Of a stretch of 6,699 bases of DNA, positions 1-5,355 are shown in pieces (positions within the stretch are counted from its first letter, which is position 1; every line of letters starts with the position of its first letter). Source of the DNA: an uncultured Eubacteriales bacterium (GTDB taxonomy: Bacteria > Bacillota > Clostridia > Oscillospirales > CAG-272); NCBI GenBank assembly GCA_934526185.1, contig CAKTAA010000117.1, positions 1-6,699 of the forward strand. The letters are read 5' to 3'. The notes under the pieces are model-generated. The model worked only from the letters and a program-made list of their open reading frames with translations. It had not been told where the DNA came from and did not search any database. The position numbers and the translations under genes are program-made.

Positions 1-1
1 A

Positions 2-619
2 TTTAAGAAACATATTTTTGAACCTTTCACACAGGAAGAAATGAATGCGCGCTCTCATTATGGGGGAAGCGGACTTGGAATGTCGATTGCGAAAAGTCTT
101 GTGGATAAAATGGGTGGAAAGATTCGTTTTGACAGCAAGCAAGATGTAGGAACCACATTCTACATCACAATTCCTTTTAAAATTTGCCAGGCGCCGATAC
201 TCACTGAGATGGAAGAAGAGGAGAAGTCAATTTCCTTGCAAGGCATGCATATTTTAGTTGCAGAAGACAATGAGCTGAATATGGAAATTGCAGAATTTCT
301 TTTAGAAAGCAACGGAGCTAGCGTTACCAAGGCATACGACGGAAAAGAAGCAGTCGATATATTTGCCGGTTCTCCTGTCGGCGGCTTTGATGTTATACTG
401 ATGGATATCATGATGCCGAATCTAGACGGATATCAAGCATGCCGGGAGATTCGAGAGCTGCCGCGTGTCGATGCGAAAAGGATTCCGATTATTGCGATGA
501 CTGCCAACGCGTTTACAGAGGACAGGCAAAAGGCTTATGATTGCGGAATGAATGAGCATTTGGCAAAACCGCTTGATGGAAAGAAACTTTTGGAAACAGT
601 CAGCAAATATTACAAATAA
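2..619 (+). CDS. Hybrid sensor histidine kinase with C-terminal receiver domain, 3' part only
   Basis: This is the C-terminal 205 residues of a membrane-signalling type hybrid kinase; the reading frame is open to the left edge, so the start lies outside the window. The first residues (IFEPFTQ, then HYGGSGLGMSIAK) are the F and G2 boxes of a HATPase_c ATP-binding domain. A short acidic linker (EMEEEEK) leads to a full receiver domain. Numbering from the first visible Met (nt 41), the receiver has the acidic pair E75-D76, the phosphoacceptor D122 in LMDIMMP (codon 404-406), T154 in AMTA and K176 in LAKPL. All key receiver residues are present, so it should be competent for phosphotransfer. No DNA-binding or HPt domain follows, so output probably passes to another protein or back to the kinase. 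The sensor part and the signal are not visible. The methionine at 41 is internal to the domain and is not the true start. Confidence 0.93.
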   Translation, partial: FKKHIFEPFTQEEMNARSHYGGSGLGMSIAKSLVDKMGGKIRFDSKQDVGTTFYITIPFKICQAPILTEMEEEEKSISLQGMHILVAEDNELNMEIAEFLLESNGASVTKAYDGKEAVDIFAGSPVGGFDVILMDIMMPNLDGYQACREIRELPRVDAKRIPIIAMTANAFTEDRQKAYDCGMNEHLAKPLDGKKLLETVSKYYK

Positions 620-676
620 AAAAAACGGGTGCACCTCACGAAATGATTCGAAAACCAGCAGGTGTCCCCGTTTTTC
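618..676. terminator. Bidirectional intrinsic terminator between convergent genes
   Basis: An A-rich arm followed by CGGGTGCACCT (626-636) pairs with AGGTGTCCCCG (660-670) followed by five T. The stem has 9 Watson-Crick pairs, one G-T wobble and one T-C mismatch, flanked by A/T pairs. The loop contains its own small hairpin, CGAA-ATGA-TTCG (639-650). The run of T after the stem on the + strand and the run of A before it (T on the - strand) let it end transcription of the kinase gene and of the DUF2148 gene. Confidence 0.8.
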
Positions 677-698
677 TATACATTGGATATAGTAGTGC

Positions 699-1247
699 CT
701 ATCTTAATACTGCGCCGGGACCGCGGTCAAAGTAAATGCTCTTATTCGTCGTGCTCAGCGGAATGGCATAGCAAAGTTTTACATTATCTCCAAGTAATCC
801 TAATTTAACAGCAGCTCTTCCTGCAGAGTACATTACGCGGTTGTCGATGCGGTGATCCGCAGCAACGGATACGGCAGAGCCGACTGCAATTCCGAGGTCT
901 GTCACATTAAAAATACAAGGGCAGCCGTGCTTCTTATTTTCTCCGCAGTTTTTAAATCCGCACATGCCGCAGTTGTTCAGCCCGAAATAGGTGTCATAAC
1001 AACCGATTAAAACTACACAAGTGCTGCTGTCGATATTTCCGGAATCGCGAATCATGAAGGCTTCATCGTATTCCTTGCCGAGTTCATAAAGCGTATCTCT
1101 GAGCTTGTCTTTTTCCGCTCCTGAAACAATCGCGGTTGCAATCGTGTCTTTACCACTGCCCTTTGGGGCAGTTTTTGCAGCTGCTGCCATCAGAGCAGCT
1201 ACCAAAAAAATTGCATCTTTTTCTGCATCATGCATTGTCTTAAGCAT
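699..1247 (-). CDS. DUF2148 ferredoxin-like protein, probable Fe-S binding
   Basis: A 182-residue soluble protein that I recognise as the DUF2148 / ferredoxin-like family of anaerobes; the family has no firmly assigned reaction. It has eight cysteines (77, 83, 93, 96, 101, 109, 111, 159). The central cluster C93-x2-C96-x4-C101 followed by C109-P-C111, within NCGMCGFKNCG, resembles 4Fe-4S binding domains of the RnfB type, so iron-sulphur binding is a reasonable inference. The N-terminal third is Ala-rich and helical; no signal peptide or membrane segment is seen. I chose the ATG at 1245-1247 because AGGAG lies 8 nt upstream of it on the - strand. A longer frame reaches 1286, but its start has no comparable ribosome binding site. 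The gene stands alone, convergent with the kinase gene and divergent from the next operon. It may act in redox sensing or electron transfer, which the sequence alone does not settle. Confidence 0.87.
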   Translation of the reverse strand: MLKTMHDAEKDAIFLVAALMAAAAKTAPKGSGKDTIATAIVSGAEKDKLRDTLYELGKEYDEAFMIRDSGNIDSSTCVVLIGCYDTYFGLNNCGMCGFKNCGENKKHGCPCIFNVTDLGIAVGSAVSVAADHRIDNRVMYSAGRAAVKLGLLGDNVKLCYAIPLSTTNKSIYFDRGPGAVLR

Positions 1248-1324
1248 TGTACCATCTCCTATCTTTTTCCTGTGCCAGTCGGACACAGAAGTATTTGCGA
1301 ATAAATAAATTTTGATAGTTTATA

Positions 1325-1353
1325 ATTATACACCAAAAAAACATCAAAAACAA
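1325..1353 (-). promoter_or_regulatory. Sigma-A-type promoter for the DUF2148 gene
   Basis: On the - strand a perfect TATAAT -10 box (1325-1330) lies 17 bp from TTGTTT (1348-1353), a weak -35 with only the TTG conserved. The predicted start is near 1318, giving a leader of about 70 nt before the ATG. That leader contains a small bulged hairpin (CTGTG 1270-1274 with CACAG 1284-1288). Confidence 0.55.
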
Positions 1354-1397
1354 GAGAAAAGATTCGCATTTTGCGCGTTTTCAGCGGCAGGGGGCTC

Positions 1398-1426
1398 TTG
1401 CTGTTTTCTCCCAATTGTGGCATAAT
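1398..1426 (+). promoter_or_regulatory. Extended -10 promoter for the three-gene operon
   Basis: TTGCTG (1398-1403) and CATAAT (1421-1426) are separated by 17 bp. TGG directly before the -10 gives the TGn extended -10 motif (1418-1420). The predicted start is near 1433, about 43 nt before the ATG at 1476. The -10 box is also the left edge of the palindrome at 1421-1447. Confidence 0.5.
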
Positions 1427-1447
1427 AACCGCATGGCGGTAATTATG
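1421..1447. promoter_or_regulatory. 27-bp near-perfect inverted repeat, candidate operator
   Basis: Arm CATAATAACCGC and arm GCGGTAATTATG are reverse complements except for one A-A position, around a 3-nt centre (ATG, 1433-1435). That gives 11 matched pairs out of 12 per arm. The palindrome begins at the -10 box and covers the predicted transcription start, which is where a repressor dimer would block initiation. It could also fold as an RNA hairpin in the leader, but it has no T run and would lie mostly at the very start of the transcript. An operator is therefore the better reading. Confidence 0.55.
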
Positions 1448-1475
1448 TATTCTATAATATTGCCGGAGAAAGGAC

Positions 1476-2549
1476 ATGGGAGATATGAGATTTATTCGTT
1501 CAAAAAATTATGTAAACGCTATGGAATACTGGAAAGGAAGAACCGACAGCGATACCGACTACGATGCTTTTCGCTGGCACCAGTGGGTGCGCCCGCTGGA
1601 TCTGAGCGAGAGCGAAGAAAAGCTGAAACCGTTTGAGGGAAAACTGGGGTTTGCGTTTATCGGATTTTGCAGTGAACAGGGCGTAAAGAGAAATAAAGGA
1701 AGAGTCGGGACGGCGCTTGCTCCGGATTTTATACGCGGACAGATGTCGAATCTGCCGTGCGCATTTTCACAGGAAGTCAAGATTTTTGACGCAGGAAATA
1801 TTCTTTGTGATAATATATCGATGGAAGAGGGACAGAAGCAGCTCGGGCATGCAGTAGAGAAAATACTGAGCCTGAATCTGTTTCCAATCGTACTCGGCGG
1901 GGGCCATGAGACGACCTTCGGACATTTTTTAGGAGAGTACCAGAATCTTCGCGGAGGCAGCATTACGCAGCCGGAACGAAAGGCAAATATGGGAATTGTA
2001 AACTTTGACGCGCATTTTGATTTGAGACCATATAAGAATGGAAGCTCTTCAGGCTCGATGTTCCGCCAGATTGCCGACATCTGCAGGGAGGACGGCGAAG
2101 AATATCGCTATCTGCCGCTGGGAATCCAGCAGCACAGCAATACGGTGCAGCTCTTCAAGGTAGCAAAGGCGCTGGGCGTGGAATATATATTAGCAAAAGA
2201 ATTTCAGACCTCGGGTTATGCAAGTATTTTGGAAAGAGTCGATATGTTCATGAGCGGATGCGAGAATGCTTATATCACCATCTGCACGGATGTGTTCTCG
2301 TCTGCGTTCGCACCGGGAGTCAGCGCCACGCAGTCGCTGGGGCTTGACCCGGAGGTTGTGCTTCCTGTTATCAAGCATATTTTGCGGACGCGAAAGGTAA
2401 AAGGCTTCGATATTTGCGAGATTTCACCGAGATTCGATCAGGACAATACGACCGCAAACTTAGGCGCAGTGATTATTTTTGCCGTTGTCTGTACGCTTTG
2501 CAAAATGGATGGACTCGATATTGATTTGGACGACATCAGCTGGATGTAG
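1476..2549 (+). CDS. hutG: Arginase-superfamily protein, formimidoylglutamase (HutG) type
   Basis: A 357-residue ureohydrolase-fold protein. The N-terminal stretch FIGFCSEQGVKRNKGRVG (61-78) resembles formimidoylglutamases, which hydrolyse N-formimino-glutamate to glutamate and formamide in histidine breakdown. Manganese ligands of the superfamily are visible: H144 in GGGHE, and D178, H180 and D182 in NFDAHFD. The late Asp pair (usually D-x-D) is here C270-T-D272, followed by AFAPGVSA, so one expected ligand is Cys; E315 is kept. The length is somewhat above the usual 310-330. The start at 1476 has GGAG 7 nt upstream; the ATG at 1485 is the alternative but has poor spacing. No other hut gene is in the window, so the histidine pathway is not supported by context, and agmatinase-like or other guanidine/amidine substrates remain possible. 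It is the first gene of an operon with the nucleotidyltransferase and RarD genes, 12 nt from the next. Confidence 0.8.
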   Translation: MGDMRFIRSKNYVNAMEYWKGRTDSDTDYDAFRWHQWVRPLDLSESEEKLKPFEGKLGFAFIGFCSEQGVKRNKGRVGTALAPDFIRGQMSNLPCAFSQEVKIFDAGNILCDNISMEEGQKQLGHAVEKILSLNLFPIVLGGGHETTFGHFLGEYQNLRGGSITQPERKANMGIVNFDAHFDLRPYKNGSSSGSMFRQIADICREDGEEYRYLPLGIQQHSNTVQLFKVAKALGVEYILAKEFQTSGYASILERVDMFMSGCENAYITICTDVFSSAFAPGVSATQSLGLDPEVVLPVIKHILRTRKVKGFDICEISPRFDQDNTTANLGAVIIFAVVCTLCKMDGLDIDLDDISWM

Positions 2550-2561
2550 TAAGGAGAAGTT

Positions 2562-3485
2562 ATGAAAAAAGAACCGATTTTAGTTATTATGGCGGCAGGA
2601 ATGGGCAGCCGGTTCGGAGGTCTCAAGCAGATTGAGCCGGTGAGCGATAAAGGCGAAATCATTTTGGATTTTTCCCTTTACGATGCAGTTATGGCGGGCT
2701 TTAAAAAAGTAATTTTCGTGATTAAACGCGAAAATGAGGAAGATTTTCGAAAGCTGATTGATGACGGCGCCGGAAAATATATCGATGTGCAGTATGCTTT
2801 TCAGGAGCTGACAGATTTGCCGCAGGGCTATCAGGTGCCTGAGGGCAGAGTGAAGCCATGGGGCACTGCGCATGCAGTGCTGGCCGCAAGACATCTGGCA
2901 GACGGACCGATTGCAGTTATCAATGCGGATGATTACTACGGACCGGGGGCATTTCAGACGATTTACGATTTTCTTGAAGACGCATGCGACGGAGAAAAAT
3001 ACTCTTACTGCATGGTAGGATACGATATTGAAAATACTTTAACAGAGAACGGCTTTGTTTCAAGAGGCGTGTGTAAAACTTCCGAGCAAGGCTTTCTCAC
3101 GGAAATAACCGAGCGCACCAAGATTCAGTGGAAAGACGGAGAGATTGTTTATACAGAAGATGACGGAAAGACATGGAAGAACCTGCCGGAAGGCACGACG
3201 GTATCCATGAACTTCTGGGGCTTCACGCCTTCGATGATGAAGGAAATGGAAGCAGGATTTCCTGCCGCGCTCGACAAAATCCTTGCAGAAAACCCGATGA
3301 AGGGTGAATATTTTCTGCCGAGCGTTGCGGATCGTCTCATTCGCGAAGGAAAAGCGCAGGTCAAGGTCTTAAAGTCGCAGGACAGATGGTACGGAGTGAC
3401 ATATAAGGAAGATAAAGAGAGCGTGGTTTCCGCCCTGCAGTCTATGAAGGATAAGGGGGAATACCCAGATAAATTGTGGAAATAA
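2562..3485 (+). CDS. Sugar-phosphate-type nucleotidyltransferase
   Basis: A 307-residue cytoplasmic protein of the NTP_transferase family, which joins a nucleoside triphosphate to a phosphorylated sugar or small alcohol and releases pyrophosphate. The nucleotide-binding signature is at the N-terminus: MAAGMGSRFGGLK (10-22), with R17 and K22 at the usual catalytic positions. KPWGTAHA (98-105) fits the base-recognition loop and NADDYYG (121-127) holds the Mg-binding Asp (D123). FWGF (218-221) and QDRWYGVTY (273-281) are further conserved-looking blocks. The protein is full length with no left-handed beta-helix acyltransferase domain at the C-terminus, so it is not GlmU-like. AAGGAG (2551-2556) precedes the ATG by 5 nt. 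The sugar and nucleotide cannot be told from the sequence. Its place between an amidine hydrolase and a permease gives no clear pathway. Confidence 0.88.
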   Translation: MKKEPILVIMAAGMGSRFGGLKQIEPVSDKGEIILDFSLYDAVMAGFKKVIFVIKRENEEDFRKLIDDGAGKYIDVQYAFQELTDLPQGYQVPEGRVKPWGTAHAVLAARHLADGPIAVINADDYYGPGAFQTIYDFLEDACDGEKYSYCMVGYDIENTLTENGFVSRGVCKTSEQGFLTEITERTKIQWKDGEIVYTEDDGKTWKNLPEGTTVSMNFWGFTPSMMKEMEAGFPAALDKILAENPMKGEYFLPSVADRLIREGKAQVKVLKSQDRWYGVTYKEDKESVVSALQSMKDKGEYPDKLWK

Positions 3486-3497
3486 AGGAAATGTGAG

Positions 3498-4412
3498 ATG
3501 GAGAAAACAAAACAAAAGGATTATCTGCTTACGGTTATCTGCTATGTAGTATGGGGATTTCAGCCGCTCTACTACGCAATCAAACCGGAGACAGATGCAA
3601 TGTTCTTATTGACATCCCGAATTCTTTGGGCAGGCATTTTCGTAACGAGTATTGTGCTTTTGCAGGGAAGAGGCAGAGAAATTATAGAAACCTTTAAGAA
3701 AAAGGACTTGATGCTGAAACATCTGATACCAGCGGCAGTATTTAATTTCATGGACTGGGGCGTGTATATGTGGGCGGTTATGAACGGACATATTCTCGAT
3801 ACCAGTATGGCATATTACATAGCGCCGCTTGCGGTATGCTACTTCGGCGTGATTTTTTATCGGGAAAAGATGACATGGCAGATGCTGGCTGCAACGCTGA
3901 TTATTGTCGCGGGCGTGTTTTTTGCGGGTGATGGATTCGGAAATTCACCGCTGGTTACAATTATTCTTATGTTTTGTTTTGCGGCATATGCGGCATTCAT
4001 GAAAGGCGTTAAGGAGGATTCTCCTCTTTGCACCAGCGTAATGATGATTCTTGCAGCACCTGTTGCGATTATTTACATTGCAATTTTTCGCATGGGTGAA
4101 AACGGAATAGCATCTGTCGACCTTGGAATTCAATTTTTCCTGATTGGCGCCGGAATCGTGACGGTTCTTCCGATTTTGATTTACGCAAGCTGTGTAAAGC
4201 GACTGCCGATGACAATCATGGGATTTTTACAGTATTTATCGCCGACGCTCGGTATCGTTTGCAGTTATCTGATGGGTGAGTCGATGGGAAAAAATGAGTA
4301 TATTCTGTTTGGCTTTATCTGGACAGGAGTGCTTCTCTACAGCATCGTTACCGCAATTCGCGAGAAAAAAGAAAATCGCGCCGTCCTACAGGAAGAGGGA
4401 CAGCACGAGTAA
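3498..4412 (+). CDS. rarD: RarD-type EamA/DMT superfamily permease
   Basis: A 304-residue inner-membrane protein with about ten hydrophobic segments (roughly 9-25, 36-56, 73-95, 103-122, 126-146, 150-170, 178-198, 211-232, 238-259 and 267-287), the 5+5 layout of the drug/metabolite transporter superfamily. RarD-family landmarks are present: VVWGFQPLYY near the start, SRILWAG (40-46), the MYMWAV-like segment VYMWAVMNGHILDTSMAYYI (89-108), and GFLQYLSPTLG (242-252). The family's substrates are poorly known; E. coli RarD was named for a chloramphenicol phenotype. AAAGGA (3484-3489), which overlaps the previous stop codon, lies 8 nt before the ATG. The charged tail (about 288-304) overlaps the convergent DUF2812 gene by 27 bp. 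It is the last gene of the operon and likely exports or imports a small metabolite; any link to the upstream enzymes is inference. Confidence 0.9.
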   Translation: MEKTKQKDYLLTVICYVVWGFQPLYYAIKPETDAMFLLTSRILWAGIFVTSIVLLQGRGREIIETFKKKDLMLKHLIPAAVFNFMDWGVYMWAVMNGHILDTSMAYYIAPLAVCYFGVIFYREKMTWQMLAATLIIVAGVFFAGDGFGNSPLVTIILMFCFAAYAAFMKGVKEDSPLCTSVMMILAAPVAIIYIAIFRMGENGIASVDLGIQFFLIGAGIVTVLPILIYASCVKRLPMTIMGFLQYLSPTLGIVCSYLMGESMGKNEYILFGFIWTGVLLYSIVTAIREKKENRAVLQEEGQHE

Positions 4413-5060
4413 AACCAGTAGAATAGCTAAAATTATACACGGAATGTTTGAGCGCTTCAGCGGTAAAAGGAGTCCCTGCTCCGCCGCCTGGAGCGCTTTT
4501 TCATGCCAGCGGACATCGGCTGCAATTGACAAGGCACACGTAGCTGCTGCAAAAATCCAGCAAATCATAAATACATATTGCCATGCACGAGGATCACTGA
4601 TGCACTGGAGTATTATCCTGATCAGCATATAAACAGAATAAACAAGTGAAAAAATGTAATATTTCCATAAGTGTTTCATTGCGTCATAGATACTTTCGAC
4701 CTGAACAATGGGTTCTGTTTCAATCGGGACCGGATCCGGCTGTTCGTTGTAATAAACATGCAGAGTATCCCAGTCGGCGACCGGATGCCAGCCGTCAGCT
4801 GCATAGAGTTCATCTCTTTCTCTTTGCTTCTCTATTGAATCTGGGTCATTTTCGTATGTCAGACTCGAATAAACCAGAGCGACGTTAAGATCAACAGGAT
4901 TAATTCTGCGGTAACTCCATATAATCGAATTCTGCATTTCCTCGATGAGCCAGCCGCGCGCCGCCATCTTTTTGATTTTCTTTTCGATTGCATCCCGGTT
5001 GTACAGCGTTATAAACGCAAAGCCCCATTTCGTATTCTTACTGCTGTCATTTCCGAACAT
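4386..5060 (-). CDS. DUF2812 domain membrane protein
   Basis: A 224-residue protein. The N-terminal 120 residues match the pattern I know for DUF2812: KKMAARGWLIEEM (30-42), SYRRI (49-53), a YEN...ERDELYAADGWHPV stretch (69-94) and VYY (102-104). Three hydrophobic segments follow at about 133-152, 161-182 and 206-224, the last running to the C-terminus. The function is unknown; in Firmicutes such genes often sit next to a PadR-family regulator and are thought to act in membrane or envelope stress. No PadR gene is in the window, but the region upstream is now occupied by an insertion sequence. The ATG at 5058-5060 has the ribosome binding site AGGGGG 8 nt upstream. The stop (TAG, 4386-4388) lies inside the rarD coding region. 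Confidence 0.8.
   Translation of the reverse strand: MFGNDSSKNTKWGFAFITLYNRDAIEKKIKKMAARGWLIEEMQNSIIWSYRRINPVDLNVALVYSSLTYENDPDSIEKQRERDELYAADGWHPVADWDTLHVYYNEQPDPVPIETEPIVQVESIYDAMKHLWKYYIFSLVYSVYMLIRIILQCISDPRAWQYVFMICWIFAAATCALSIAADVRWHEKALQAAEQGLLLPLKRSNIPCIILAILLVLLVLSLFL
4451..4501 (+). terminator. Candidate terminator of the hutG-rarD operon, inside the antisense gene
   Basis: About 40 nt past the rarD stop the + strand can form a three-part stem: AGCGCT (4451-4456) with AGCGCT (4492-4497), GCGG (4460-4463) with CCGC (4484-4487), and GGAG (4469-4472) with CTCC (4479-4482). TTTT follows at 4498-4501. The internal loops make it weaker than a textbook terminator. It sits within the coding sequence of the DUF2812 gene on the other strand, as expected when two convergent genes overlap and leave no free space. 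Confidence 0.4.
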
Positions 5061-5068
5061 TTAAAGTA

Positions 5069-5074
5069 CCCCCT
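5069..5074 (-). promoter_or_regulatory. Ribosome binding site of the DUF2812 gene, also the IS target
   Basis: On the - strand AGGGGG lies 8 nt before the ATG at 5060 and fixes that start. The first two bases (AG, + strand CT at 5073-5074) are the core dinucleotide of the insertion sequence. The element therefore inserted exactly at the upstream edge of this site and kept it intact. Confidence 0.6.
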
Positions 5075-5076
5075 AC

Positions 5077-5082
5077 TACAAT
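5077..5082 (+). promoter_or_regulatory. Left-end -10 half of the circle-junction promoter
   Basis: TACAAT matches the -10 consensus at 5 of 6 positions. In the integrated form no -35 stands 17 bp upstream (CGAACA at 5054-5059). If the right end is joined to the left end at the CT core, TTGGTA at 6622-6627 comes to lie exactly 17 bp away (13 bp of right end plus 4 bp of left end). Transcription would start near 5089-5090, at the head of the bridge RNA. Confidence 0.6.
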
Positions 5083-5133
5083 ATATTTATGGTTAATATC
5101 CCTTACAGCCAGTAAGGAATTACCCATCTTGTT

Positions 5134-5185
5134 GCTTAAGCTGTATAATGATAGAGCAATCGGTATAGCGGGCACCTCCTTGGGC
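5134..5185 (+). other. Target-binding loop of the bridge RNA
   Basis: The closing stem pairs GCTTAAG (5134-5140) with CTTGGGC (5179-5185), 7 pairs including two G-U. The first guide, CTGTATAA (5141-5148), is identical to core plus right flank (6641-6648), 8 of 8. The second guide, AGCGGGCAC (5167-5175), pairs with left flank plus core (5066-5074) at 7 of 9 positions. Between them a short inner stem is possible (TATA 5144-5147 with TATA 5164-5167, then TGAT 5149-5152 with ATCG 5159-5162). Confidence 0.7.
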
Positions 5186-5187
5186 TT

Positions 5188-5267
5188 CGCGCCCGTAAAT
5201 AAGTCTGCTAACCAGCTCCTCATTTGCAGCGTTCGTTTTATGCAGGTTGATCCACCTTCAAGGTGCG
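5188..5267 (+). other. Donor-binding loop of the bridge RNA
   Basis: The closing stem pairs CGCGCC (5188-5193) with GGTGCG (5262-5267), 6 pairs including one G-U, and starts two bases after the target-loop stem. The first guide, CTGCTA (5205-5210), matches the left end CTACTA (5073-5078) with one difference that pairs as G-T wobble. The second guide, AGGTTGA (5244-5250), is the exact reverse complement of the right end plus core (6636-6642). The inner stem between the guides is not clear to me. Confidence 0.65.
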
Positions 5268-5355
5268 TTCGTGTCACACCACAGTAGATTGAATAGGCAA
5301 TGAGTAAAACTGGTACTTATCCATTGCAATAATAAATTCTAAGGAGTGACAATCT

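Larger units (their letters stand above)
5089..5272 (+). ncRNA. IS110 bridge RNA (target- and donor-specifying guide RNA)
   Basis: Bridge RNAs of IS110 elements are encoded in the non-coding end, bind the transposase, and pair through one loop with target DNA and through another with the element's own ends. Here a 5' hairpin, CCTTAC-agcca-GTAAGG (5101-5117), is followed by two larger loops. The target loop is closed by 5134-5140 with 5179-5185. The donor loop is closed by 5188-5193 with 5262-5267. Each loop has a 5' guide starting with CT and a 3' guide starting with AG, and all four match DNA flanking or ending this element. The 5' end is set by the junction promoter and the 3' end by the last stem, giving about 180 nt, close to the 177 nt I recall for IS621. 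Alternative local hairpins exist (GGGC-ttcgc-GCCC at 5182-5194; CACCT-tca-AGGTG at 5253-5265) and may compete, so the exact fold and 3' end are inference. Confidence 0.75.

Noticed and set aside
1248..1286. Longer N-terminus for the DUF2148 protein
   Set aside because: The extra 13 residues would cover the AGGAG site that serves the ATG at 1247, and the upstream ATG lacks a good ribosome binding site.
1453..1458. Perfect TATAAT on the + strand before hutG
   Set aside because: No -35 lies 16-18 bp upstream, and a start near 1465 would fall within the ribosome binding site. The extended -10 promoter at 1398-1426 fits better.
4359..4380. Hairpin CGCGA/TCGCG just past the DUF2812 stop, inside rarD
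   Set aside because: The stem has only 5 bp with a 12-nt loop, and no T run follows on the - strand, so it is unlikely to be a terminator.
5076..5077. Alternative left core CT three bases to the right
   Set aside because: It breaks the agreement of both the left target guide and the left donor guide, and it loses the 17-bp spacer of the junction promoter.
5047..5277. 76-codon open frame on the - strand covering the left end of the IS
   Set aside because: It overlaps the bridge RNA and the start of the DUF2812 gene and has no recognisable domain. The structured-RNA reading explains the region better.
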